A stretch of 64,000 bases of DNA from Flavobacterium microcysteis. GTDB taxonomy: Bacteria; Bacteroidota; Bacteroidia; Flavobacteriales; Flavobacteriaceae. How positions within the stretch are numbered: the stretch's first letter is position 1; every line of letters begins with the position of its first letter. The position numbers and the translations under genes were made by a program. The notes beneath the pieces were generated by a model. The model did not search any database and was not told the DNA's origin. It worked only from the letters and a program-made list of their open reading frames with translations. Of this stretch, positions 16,860 to 24,447 are shown in pieces. The stretch is from positions 124,001 through 188,000 of the forward strand of contig NZ_VFJE01000056.1 in the NCBI RefSeq assembly GCF_006385255.1. The letters are read 5' to 3'.

Positions 16860-17585
16860 TTATAGTCTGTCCGAAATGTTTTTTCCAAGATATTGTTCGA
16901 GGAACTTTTTACGGAATACTTCTCCAATCGGAATCTCAGAAGTCTTGATATAAATGGTATGGTTGTCAAAAGAATCAATATGCTGCACATTGACCATATA
17001 GGATTTGCTGACACGGATAAATTGGGTTTCCGGAAGGTGCTGCGATATGGTTTTGAGGTTCATGGCCGTGATAATCTTGCTGTCATTGGCATAAATCACG
17101 ACATAGTCCTTCAGTCCTTCGATATAGAGCACATCCCTGAAAAGAATTTTGTGGAATTTCCGTTCTGATTTTATAAGCATAAAGTCGGTTTCCAGACTTT
17201 CCAAGGTACTTTTTTCTTCCTTACCGGACAGTAATTCGCGGTAAGCAAATGCTTTTTTAATCGATTTTTCCAACCGATTTTTAATAATTGGTTTTACGAG
17301 ATAGTCTATAGCATCTACCTCATAACTTTTTAAGGCATATTGTGAGTAAGCGGTGGTAAAGATGATGAGGGTTTGTTCCGGAATGGATTCTGCAAATTCC
17401 AATCCGTTAATTCCCGGCATCTGTATGTCGAGAAAAATCAGGTCAACTGTATTTTCAAGCATGAATTCCCTAGCCTTTTTAGGGCCATTGAAGCATCCAA
17501 TAACATTCAATTCAGGAATATCCTGTAAGAGCAGGAGCATGCTCTCTCTGGCAAGAGGTTCGTCATCAACGATTATGCAATTCAT
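16860..17585 (-). CDS. LytTR-family response regulator
   Basis: A 241-residue regulator. The receiver domain shows IVDDEPLARE, the phospho-acceptor in LIFLDIQMPG (Asp about residue 55) and YLVKP. The C-terminal LytTR DNA-binding domain begins near residue 135 (LIKSERKFHKILFRDVLYIEGLKDYVVIY, then ISQHLPETQFIRVSKSYMVNVQHI). Its start overlaps the kinase stop in an ATGA, indicating translational coupling. The pair forms a two-component system whose signal is unknown. Confidence 0.92.
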   Translation of the reverse strand: MNCIIVDDEPLARESMLLLLQDIPELNVIGCFNGPKKAREFMLENTVDLIFLDIQMPGINGLEFAESIPEQTLIIFTTAYSQYALKSYEVDAIDYLVKPIIKNRLEKSIKKAFAYRELLSGKEEKSTLESLETDFMLIKSERKFHKILFRDVLYIEGLKDYVVIYANDSKIITAMNLKTISQHLPETQFIRVSKSYMVNVQHIDSFDNHTIYIKTSEIPIGEVFRKKFLEQYLGKNISDRL

Positions 17586-18652
17586 ATGGGCAAGGTTAAG
17601 GTTACGGTATATCTTTTATCAAGGTCGTCAATATCTAATTTATAATCCTTAGCATATAGCAAATCCAACCTACGTCTGGTATTTGCTAATCCGAGTCCTC
17701 CTTTTTGTCGGTCATCAATTGGTTCGGCGGGTTTGGTATTAGAACAGATAAAAACGAGTTCTCTTTTATAAATCGTAAAAGAGATATCTATTTTAGAAGG
17801 ATGGTCGAGGTCAGCACTGTGCTTGATAGCATTCTCTATAAATGTAGTAAAGAGGTTAGGAGGAAGCACCAGTTGTGAAATCATGTTGCTGTTACTGTCT
17901 TCGTTTTCAATCGCAATCCTGAAATTAAAATCATCACGGCGAATCTTCTCAAGCTCCATAAAATCGTTTAGGAACTGTATTTCAGATAAAAGCAATACAG
18001 AAGGCTGGTTATTGTCATACAATTGGTAACGAAGGAAATCAGACAATTTCATGATAATGGCTGAAGCTTTCTCCGGATTTTTTTTAACCAATACGTTGAC
18101 ATTGTTCAGCATATTGAAAAGAAAATGCGGATTGATCTGATTCTTTAATTCTTTGAGTTCCAGTTGCAGGGAATTTGTTTCCAGCTCATTGATTCGCGCC
18201 GTGTCGCGTGCCCATTGCTGGAATAATTTTATAGAAGTTGACGAAAAAACCAAAATCGTAAGCAGGTTGGAAGTAGCCAGGATTTCCCTAAAAAAGCTTG
18301 AAAAAACCTTCCGTGGCGTAATCCGATACTGATCAAAATAATTCAGTCCATTTTTTACGAGTATAAAACTGCATACGATAAGCAGAACGAGACACAGCAA
18401 ATAGGAAATATATTCGCCCTTAAACAAAAGCTTTGGGACGAGCACATACATATTGATATAGACCATTGCCAGGAAATAGATAATCCATAACCATTTTATA
18501 TAGTAGTGAAAATCGCCGCTATATTCTTTGATTTCTCCTGAATCGTACGAAAATGCAATGATGTATAAAATAATGGACAAATGCCTCCAGACCCTATATT
18601 TTGGATCGATGAGGAATTTTATAAAATTATTTTGAAAACAAGTGTCTTTCAA
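17582..18652 (-). CDS. LytS/YehU-type sensor histidine kinase
   Basis: A 356-residue inner-membrane kinase. Four hydrophobic helices lie in residues 20-150. A coiled linker leads to the His_kinase domain (LKELKNQINPHFLFNMLNNVNVLV, acceptor His), then an ATPase domain with PPNLFTTFIENAIKHS and GGLGLANTRRRLDLLY. This architecture is typical of Bacteroidota kinases that phosphorylate LytTR regulators. The cognate regulator follows with a 4-base overlap. The long spacer upstream holds a nested inverted repeat. Confidence 0.9.
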   Translation of the reverse strand: MKDTCFQNNFIKFLIDPKYRVWRHLSIILYIIAFSYDSGEIKEYSGDFHYYIKWLWIIYFLAMVYINMYVLVPKLLFKGEYISYLLCLVLLIVCSFILVKNGLNYFDQYRITPRKVFSSFFREILATSNLLTILVFSSTSIKLFQQWARDTARINELETNSLQLELKELKNQINPHFLFNMLNNVNVLVKKNPEKASAIIMKLSDFLRYQLYDNNQPSVLLLSEIQFLNDFMELEKIRRDDFNFRIAIENEDSNSNMISQLVLPPNLFTTFIENAIKHSADLDHPSKIDISFTIYKRELVFICSNTKPAEPIDDRQKGGLGLANTRRRLDLLYAKDYKLDIDDLDKRYTVTLTLPI

Positions 18653-18707
18653 GGCTATAGATATTAACGATGCGAAATAAGACTAAAAAAAAGCAATCCC
18701 CAATTAA

Positions 18708-18814
18708 TTTATACCAACCGCCTTTTAAATTATACAAAAAGGTTTTTTGCCTGTTTGGGTATTAAATCTATTAAATAACGGTTTTTGTATAAAATAAGTT
18801 TGTGTTGGTATAAA
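18708..18814. repeat. Nested inverted repeats in a divergent spacer
   Basis: TTTATACCAAC (18708-18718) and GTTGGTATAAA (18804-18814) are perfect inverted copies. Inside them TTATACAAAAA (about 18731-18741) and TTTTTGTATAA are a second pair. The 107-base unit lies between the LytS kinase gene and a divergent gene of unknown function. It could be a paired operator, a cruciform or a small terminal-inverted-repeat element. Confidence 0.55.
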
Positions 18815-18841
18815 AAAAACAGGCAGCTTTACTGTTCCCTC

Positions 18842-18849
18842 TACTTTTG
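18842..18849 (+). promoter_or_regulatory. -7 element (TACTTTTG)
   Basis: TACTTTTG, an exact TAnnTTTG match, lies only 13 bases before the ATG at 18863, implying a leader of a few bases. Confidence 0.5.
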
Positions 18850-18862
18850 AAATAAAAAAAGT

Positions 18863-19621
18863 ATGAAATCAATCCAATCAATAGAGCGCTGGATTACAGC
18901 CATCGAGAGTTCAAAACAGGAAACTTGCGCCAAAGAACAGGAAATCAAAGCGATTGTTGATTTATGGAAATTTACCGACTTGTATGACAACCGGGCGATT
19001 ATTACTCAAAAGGGAGAAATCCAATTGGAAGATGTTGACGGTTTGGCTGAAAAAGTCAGTGTGGTTACTTCGGATTTATTTCTTACACCAAAAGAGAACG
19101 CCATTTCAAAAATCCTTTCAGAAATCGAAGCCGAATTTTCAGAGCTTGGTGCTCGCTATAAAGGACTCTATAACGTGGAGTTTCGCAATCCGGAAGCTAA
19201 TTTTGATGCCACTGAAATCCTAAAACTCAAAAGTGAGATTATTTCAGGAATCAAAGGAGAAGTCATACTATTTAAATATGTAGAACGCATTCGAAAACTA
19301 CCATCATCAGAATTTCGAATCGTAAATCGTGATTTCAAGATGTTGGAATGCACTTATGAAGATGTACAGAACATCATAAACCAAAACTATTTATTGCAGT
19401 CAGACCAAAAACAATGGCTTGTAATAGTATTGAGCGCTATTGACAACAACTGCAGGTCGTTTATTATTGACGAAGCCATAAAAACAGCTGCCTTTTCATC
19501 GGGTTTTGAAAAAATATTCCTTTTTGACTTTTATACTTCCGAAATCATCGAATTAAATGTCATGACACAAATCGGGATGGCCATTAAAGGCGTACCGTTA
19601 GTTGCTAGTGGTGTTGCTTAA
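18863..19621 (+). CDS. Hypothetical protein, unknown
   Basis: A 252-residue soluble protein with no signal peptide or membrane segment. The N-terminal half is helical and charged (AISKILSEIEAEFSELGARYKGLYNVEF). The C-terminal half is more hydrophobic and ends AFSSGFEKIFLFDFYTSEIIELNVMTQIGMAIKGVPLVASGVA. No domain was recognised. It is divergent from the LytS/LytTR pair and precedes alkA, with no strong terminator between them. Confidence 0.6.
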   Translation: MKSIQSIERWITAIESSKQETCAKEQEIKAIVDLWKFTDLYDNRAIITQKGEIQLEDVDGLAEKVSVVTSDLFLTPKENAISKILSEIEAEFSELGARYKGLYNVEFRNPEANFDATEILKLKSEIISGIKGEVILFKYVERIRKLPSSEFRIVNRDFKMLECTYEDVQNIINQNYLLQSDQKQWLVIVLSAIDNNCRSFIIDEAIKTAAFSSGFEKIFLFDFYTSEIIELNVMTQIGMAIKGVPLVASGVA

Positions 19622-19712
19622 AACCCAATAGGATGATTCTATTTTACTGTTTTTATGTAGCAAGCTATTCCAAAAGTGATTAGCTTTATGCTTTATTACA
19701 GTATCAATTGTT

Positions 19713-20345
19713 ATGGAGTTCAGCCAATTTACACCTTCCGAATTTCGGAGCTTATGCGACAGTCTTGCCGCAAAAGATGAAGACATCAAAAATATTCTTG
19801 ACCGATATGATTATCCGCCGTTTTGGTCACGACCCAATACGTTTGAAACCTTGGTGCATATCATACTGGAACAGCAGGTGTCTATCGCTTCGGCATTGGC
19901 AACTCTCAACAAATTGAGAGATTATGTTGGAGAAATTACACCCGAACGTATATTGTCTTTGTCTGATGAAGAGTTCAGGGCTTGTTATTTCAGCCGACAA
20001 AAAACGACTTATGTAAAACATTTGGCTCAGGCACTACTAGATAAACAAATTGATTTACAGTTGTTGGAAACACAATCTGATGAAGCTATCCGCACTACAT
20101 TGAGCCGGTTGAAAGGCATTGGCAATTGGACGATTGATGTCTATCTTATTTTTGTATTGAAACGTTCCGATATTTTTCCAATAGGTGATCTGGCGGCAGT
20201 AAATGCCCTAAAGCAGTTGAAAAATATGCCTAAAGAAACTTCCCGTGAAATCTTAATAGAAAAAGCCGCCGATTGGCAGCCTTTCCGCACAGTTGCAACT
20301 ATGTTGCTGTGGCATTATTATTTGTCGCAGCGTGTAAAAAAGTAA
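19713..20345 (+). CDS. DNA-3-methyladenine glycosylase (AlkA type)
   Basis: A 210-residue base-excision repair glycosylase of the HhH-GPD superfamily, which removes alkylated purines. The helix-hairpin-helix is SRLKGIGNWTIDVYLIF (about 131-147). The catalytic aspartate is Asp 159 in IFPIGDLAAV. The short form lacks the N-terminal domain of E. coli AlkA, as in many bacterial 3-methyladenine glycosylases. A decayed copy of its 3' end lies about 0.8 kb downstream at 21179-21319. Confidence 0.9.
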   Translation: MEFSQFTPSEFRSLCDSLAAKDEDIKNILDRYDYPPFWSRPNTFETLVHIILEQQVSIASALATLNKLRDYVGEITPERILSLSDEEFRACYFSRQKTTYVKHLAQALLDKQIDLQLLETQSDEAIRTTLSRLKGIGNWTIDVYLIFVLKRSDIFPIGDLAAVNALKQLKNMPKETSREILIEKAADWQPFRTVATMLLWHYYLSQRVKK

Positions 20346-20366
20346 AAGAAAACGACTGCAAATAAA

Positions 20367-20395
20367 AAAGGCTGTACAAAACGACAGCCTTTCTG
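20367..20395. terminator. Terminator between alkA and the convergent lipoprotein gene
   Basis: AAAGGCTGT (20367-20375) pairs with ACAGCCTTT (20384-20392) around an 8-base loop, with an A run on the left. It can serve both convergent genes. Confidence 0.7.
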
Positions 20396-20414
20396 CAACA
20401 GTTGTGATACCAGA

Positions 20415-21044
20415 CTATTTTAGAGAACTGGTATTTATATTTTTCATAAAAACTTCCAGTTCTGCAAGGCTATATCCTTCTCCGGAAAGATTTATAGAAT
20501 AACGATCCTTGACGATATATTTGATAGAAGAACGTACGGTTTGGTCTATTTTCGTTTCTTCTGTCATTGCACGTATACCGTTAATTTCGGTTGTTTTGCT
20601 TTTTGTTCCGTTAGACTCTGATTCCGTATCCATGCTTAGGCCCATGGCAAGTAGTGAAACAATGGCACTTCCGCTCTCACCAGCACCGTCCATGATTCCT
20701 ATATTAATTCTTTTTGTTGTATCGTCACTTTCTAAGCCATATTCAGCATCAATTGCGCTTAATCCAACTGTACCCATGGCGCCAGCGCTGTAGCTTTTTC
20801 TTTTCAGACCGCCCAAAGTTTCCGGAACGACTGCTTTAAGCTCGTCATTGGTGAGCGGAGTCATTTCCTTCAGTTTGGCAGTTTGTTCTTCTAATGTAGA
20901 TGCCGCATCTGACATCTTACTTAGGTTTTTCACTCCTTCAACAACGTTTACACTTTCAGTATCTGTGTTGTTTTCTTCCTTTTTTTCATTGCCACAGGAA
21001 AGCATTAGGAATGCCATACCTGTGATTAGTGTGTTTTTTAGCAT
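20415..21044 (-). CDS. Lipoprotein, unknown function
   Basis: A 209-residue protein with a lipoprotein signal (MLKNTLITGMAFLMLSC, acylated Cys 17). The mature part is acidic, with a coiled-coil-like helix (KMSDAASTLEEQTAKLKEM) and then a beta-rich domain (LGGLKRKSYSAGAMGTVGLSAIDAEYG, INGIRAMTEETKIDQTVRSSIKYIVKDRYSINLSGEG). No family was recognised. It is anchored in the envelope. It sits between alkA and the alkA remnant, so it may have arrived with the duplication that made the remnant. Confidence 0.65.
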   Translation of the reverse strand: MLKNTLITGMAFLMLSCGNEKKEENNTDTESVNVVEGVKNLSKMSDAASTLEEQTAKLKEMTPLTNDELKAVVPETLGGLKRKSYSAGAMGTVGLSAIDAEYGLESDDTTKRINIGIMDGAGESGSAIVSLLAMGLSMDTESESNGTKSKTTEINGIRAMTEETKIDQTVRSSIKYIVKDRYSINLSGEGYSLAELEVFMKNINTSSLK

Positions 21045-21178
21045 TTGGTACCTTTTTTTGATTTGCGACTAATTTAAGAAATATGAAATAAGTAGATGTT
21101 AATTTTGGTGCATTTGTATGCGAAATTTTACATTTTCTTTTTATTATAATGACTTTTATAACAGAGGGTTTGGGAGTT

Positions 21179-21319
21179 CTGGCGGCAGTGAATGCCCTAT
21201 AGTAGCTGAAAAATATGTCCAAAGAAACTTCCCGTGAAAATTCTAATAGAAAGGCCGCCAATTGGCAGCCTTTCCGAACCGTTGCAACTATGCTGTTGTG
21301 GCACTATTACTCGTCTTGA
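21179..21319 (+). pseudogene. Decayed copy of the alkA 3' end
   Basis: This stretch aligns base by base with 20191-20345 of the intact alkA gene, from LAAVNAL through WQPFR to LLWHYY, at roughly 85-90% identity by eye. The copy has two stop codons straight after LAAVNAL (TAG TAG) and a compensated pair of single-base shifts in the segment after KETSRE, and it ends in TGA. No 5' half is present. It is a remnant of a duplication or of a displaced allele. Confidence 0.85.
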
Positions 21320-21336
21320 CGAGCAAAGAAATAATG

Positions 21337-22260
21337 TTATAGATTTTCCTTAAAGAAAGGAATTACCTTTTCAAGGGCTTGCGAAACGGCTTCCGGTTTG
21401 TCGTATAAATCATAATGAGATTGACCTTTTACAACCAAAAGTTCTTTTTTTGCGGAAGCAGCTCTGCGAACAATTTCGAAACCATCACGATAGGCTCCAA
21501 AAGCTCCCGGTTTTTCTCCAATAACTACCAATATAGGCTGTGTAAGTAGTTCTTCAGCCATAAAGAAAGCATCCCAACCAATTGCAACTCCAAGACGAGA
21601 AAACATAGCGCTCGTTGCTCCGTTAGGTTTTTGTCCTCTTGGCGTTTTATAATATTCTGTTGCTTCCAAAACATCAATATCAGTAATGCCATTTTTTTGA
21701 GCGATTTCTACTGATGCCGGTAGTAAATCGTTTACTAGAAGTTCACTACCGCGTGCTTCGGCTGTACGTTGTTTCGCAATAGCATCAAGTGTTTCGATTG
21801 GCGTGCCTCCGGCAAATCCTTCACGTGTCAAGCGCCCAAAATTAACACCGGTAATAGAAACTACGGCTTTGATACGACGTTCTGTCATTGCTGCATTCAA
21901 AGAATAAGCACCTCCACCGCACACACCAAGTATGCCGATACGGTCTTCATCAATATAAGGCAATGTCATTAAATAATCTGCAGCACAACGAATGTCTTCA
22001 ATACGTTCGTAAGGGTCTTCGATAAATCTGGGTGAACCGCCACTTTCGCCTTGAAAAGATGCATCGATAGCAAGCACTATATAACCAGCTTCAGCTAATG
22101 CTTTTCCATAAACATTACCAGAAGTCTGCTCTTTGCAGCTCCCAATAGGATGTACGCTGATAATTGCAGGATATTTTTGTTTTTCGTCAAAATTGTCAGG
22201 CAATAGAAGAAGCGCTGCATTTTCCCATGCCCTGTTTTTAAATTTAATAGATTGTGTCAT
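21337..22260 (-). CDS. Dienelactone-hydrolase-like alpha/beta hydrolase (copy A)
   Basis: A 307-residue cytosolic hydrolase. The nucleophile elbow is GILGVCGGGAYSLNA, so the nucleophile is Cys, as in dienelactone hydrolase, and the late GQSHYDLYD provides the catalytic His. The N terminus carries the oxyanion region SVHPIGSCKEQTSG. It is about half identical to the gene just upstream, so the pair arose by tandem duplication. The AraC regulator at 23377-24222 is next on the same strand. The substrate is unknown. Confidence 0.8.
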   Translation of the reverse strand: MTQSIKFKNRAWENAALLLLPDNFDEKQKYPAIISVHPIGSCKEQTSGNVYGKALAEAGYIVLAIDASFQGESGGSPRFIEDPYERIEDIRCAADYLMTLPYIDEDRIGILGVCGGGAYSLNAAMTERRIKAVVSITGVNFGRLTREGFAGGTPIETLDAIAKQRTAEARGSELLVNDLLPASVEIAQKNGITDIDVLEATEYYKTPRGQKPNGATSAMFSRLGVAIGWDAFFMAEELLTQPILVVIGEKPGAFGAYRDGFEIVRRAASAKKELLVVKGQSHYDLYDKPEAVSQALEKVIPFFKENL

Positions 22261-22295
22261 GATTTTTTATGTTTTTAAAGTATATAGAGGGTCAA

Positions 22296-22317
22296 GGCAA
22301 CTCGATAAAGAGTTGCC
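22296..22317. promoter_or_regulatory. Hairpin between the two hydrolase genes
   Basis: GGCAACTC (22296-22303) and GAGTTGCC (22310-22317) form a perfect 8-base stem with a 6-base loop. There is no T run, so it is more likely an RNA processing or protein site than a terminator. Confidence 0.4.
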
Positions 22318-22340
22318 CAGCCTAAGCTTTTTATAAGATA

Positions 22341-23258
22341 TTAAAGATTTTTTTGAAAGAAAGGTACCAATACAGAAACCGCTTCATCTACATATTGAGG
22401 AATATCATACAATGACATATGGTTGGCTCCTTCTACGATGTGTATTGCTTTGTCTTTGCTCGCTGCACGTGCAATAAGATCGTCACTCATCCATTTACTT
22501 CCGGCATTGCTTCCGGCTATAGCCAGTAAGGGTTGTGTAAGGAAAGCTTCGGCTTTGTTGTAGGCATCATATGAAATAATTTGCGAAAGGCTTCTTGCAG
22601 TTGCATATCCGGGAGCAGTAGGATATTGACAACGGTCTGTATGATAATATTCCCACGCCTGTCTTAATTCTTCATTTGGAGCATCTTCTTCTTTCATTGG
22701 AGCTAATGGCATAGTTGCTATAGCTGCTCCGCTGGCATCCGAAGTTCTTGCATTCGATCCGGCAACCAAATAAGGAAGAGCATCAGCATCTTTTACGTTA
22801 TTATCCCAACCGTTGCGGAACATAGCGCCAATATTGACGGCACTTACAGTTCCCACAGCCTTGATACGATGATCATTGATTGCTGCATTGGCGGTATAAC
22901 CAGCACCAGCACAAATACCCATGGCGCCAATTTTATCCGTATCAACATAAGGAAGTGTTGTCAGGTAGTCTAAAACGGCACTAATATCTTCCGTTCTGAT
23001 ATAAGGATTTTCTAATTGGCGTGGCTCGCCTGTGCTCTCACCTTGATAAGAAGCATCATAAGCAATTGTTACGAATCCTTGCTTGGCTAGTTTTTGGGCA
23101 TAAAGACCTGCAGTTTGTTCTTTTACACCTCCACCGGGATGACTTACGATAATAGCTGGATATTTTTGACTATTGCTAAAGCCTTCCGGAAAATTGATAA
23201 TTGCAGCTATCGTTATGTTTGCATTATTGCTGTTTTTGAAATTGATTTTTTGTGACAT
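22341..23258 (-). CDS. Dienelactone-hydrolase-like alpha/beta hydrolase (copy B)
   Basis: A 305-residue paralogue of the following gene. The elbow is GAMGICAGAGYTANA (Cys nucleophile) and the catalytic His lies in EGANHMSLYDIPQ. The N-terminal SHPGGGVKEQTAGLYAQKLAKQGF is the oxyanion segment. It is preceded by a -7 element (23317-23324) and a 17-base dyad at 23286-23302 in the leader. It is probably controlled by the adjacent AraC protein. The substrate is unknown. Confidence 0.8.
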   Translation of the reverse strand: MSQKINFKNSNNANITIAAIINFPEGFSNSQKYPAIIVSHPGGGVKEQTAGLYAQKLAKQGFVTIAYDASYQGESTGEPRQLENPYIRTEDISAVLDYLTTLPYVDTDKIGAMGICAGAGYTANAAINDHRIKAVGTVSAVNIGAMFRNGWDNNVKDADALPYLVAGSNARTSDASGAAIATMPLAPMKEEDAPNEELRQAWEYYHTDRCQYPTAPGYATARSLSQIISYDAYNKAEAFLTQPLLAIAGSNAGSKWMSDDLIARAASKDKAIHIVEGANHMSLYDIPQYVDEAVSVLVPFFQKNL

Positions 23259-23285
23259 GATGTTATTTGTTTTGATTAAACATTT

Positions 23286-23324
23286 ACAGATTTGGTATCT
23301 GTATCATTTTACAAGACAAAATTA
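23286..23324 (-). promoter_or_regulatory. -7 element and dyad before hydrolase copy B
   Basis: The minus strand carries TAATTTTG (23324-23317). ACAGAT and ATCTGT form a perfect 6-base dyad around TTGGT at 23286-23302, inside the leader, which could be an operator. Confidence 0.45.
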
Positions 23325-23376
23325 GTTAGCTTATCAAACCTGGATGGAAAACAAATTACCGCAATATTGAAACAAA

Positions 23377-24222
23377 TTACTGATTTCTAAAAACTGTTGG
23401 TGTAATGCCTGTTTCTTTCCTGAAAAAACGGGTGAAATAGGTAGGATATTCAAAGCCGAGACTATAGGCAATCTCACTGATTGTCAGGTCAGACTGTCGT
23501 AGTTTGCTTTTGGCTATTTGTATGATATACTGATGTATGTGTTCCTGTGGTGAGCTTCCGGTGAAATATTTGATGAGGTCACCAAAATAATTGGCTGTTA
23601 GATTAGCCTTTTGGGCAAAATAGGTAACAGACGGAAGGATAAGCATTTTAGAGCCCTCATTAAAATAAGTATCCAATTGCGAATAAAAATCGGCTACTAC
23701 TTTGTTGTATAATTTACTTCGCGATTCGAATTGGCGTTTGTAAAATTCGTAGGTATAAGAAAGAATTAAGGCAGTATAAGAAACAATGACTTCTTTTGAG
23801 AAGTTTGCTTTTAAGTATTCCTGATGTGCTTTTTCAAATAAATCCAGAAGAATAGCTTTTTCTTCATCAGTTACAAAAAGGGCTTCATGGTTGTTGTAGT
23901 TCATGAAATTATATTCCTTGGCGTGTTTTGCGAGTAATTTATCGCTTATAAATAGGGCATAACCGCTAAAAGAACTGGAAAAATTCCATTCTAAAGTTTT
24001 ATTAGGACCATCCAGATAAACATAAGAACTGGACATTCCTTCAGATTGCGGAATATCTTTGTTCGTTTTTATAGCCAGAATGTAAAAATCAATCGCTACC
24101 GGTTTTGACTGTAGCAAAATACGGTCTTCGCTGTCAAATTGAACAGCATGCACGAAATCACTTTTTGGAGCGCCTAGATTTAGATATTTTAAAAATCCGG
24201 GAATGTTATAAAGTTTGTCCAC
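23377..24222 (-). CDS. AraC-family transcriptional regulator
   Basis: A 281-residue regulator with an N-terminal cupin-like sensing domain and a C-terminal double helix-turn-helix (from about residue 190: YFAQKANLTANYFGDLIKYFTGSSPQEHIHQYIIQIAKSKL, then ISEIAYSLGFEYPTYFTRFFRKETGITPTVFR). It lies upstream of the two hydrolase genes on the same strand and is the likely regulator of that pair. Its -7 element is at 24250-24257. Confidence 0.9.
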   Translation of the reverse strand: MDKLYNIPGFLKYLNLGAPKSDFVHAVQFDSEDRILLQSKPVAIDFYILAIKTNKDIPQSEGMSSSYVYLDGPNKTLEWNFSSSFSGYALFISDKLLAKHAKEYNFMNYNNHEALFVTDEEKAILLDLFEKAHQEYLKANFSKEVIVSYTALILSYTYEFYKRQFESRSKLYNKVVADFYSQLDTYFNEGSKMLILPSVTYFAQKANLTANYFGDLIKYFTGSSPQEHIHQYIIQIAKSKLRQSDLTISEIAYSLGFEYPTYFTRFFRKETGITPTVFRNQ

Positions 24223-24249
24223 TTCAGCTAATTTTAATAAATAAATTTA

Positions 24250-24257
24250 CAAAATTA
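24250..24257 (-). promoter_or_regulatory. -7 element for the AraC gene (TAATTTTG)
   Basis: The minus strand reads TAATTTTG, 28 bases before the ATG, in the spacer shared with the divergent hybrid sensor gene. Confidence 0.45.
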
Positions 24258-24402
24258 AAATTCTGCTCAAGGCTATACTGAAACATTTAAAGGATAAAGT
24301 GAAACTTTTTACGGATTGATTCTGCCAAAAGCTGTTTTGCCAAAATTTCTAACAATATTGCTGCTTTAACGCTTGAAAAATAGGAAATGTGATGAATTTC
24401 TA

Positions 24403-24410
24403 TATTTTTG
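24403..24410 (+). promoter_or_regulatory. -7 element for the hybrid sensor gene (TATTTTTG)
   Basis: TATTTTTG fits TAnnTTTG. It lies downstream of the first in-frame ATG (24373), which supports the ATG at 24448 as the true start. Confidence 0.5.
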
Positions 24411-24447
24411 TAGACAATTCAAAAACCTAATCAAGCCCCCAAATACT

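Noticed and set aside
22296..22317. Terminator between the hydrolase genes
   Set aside because: A perfect hairpin exists, but no T run follows on the minus strand, so termination is unlikely.
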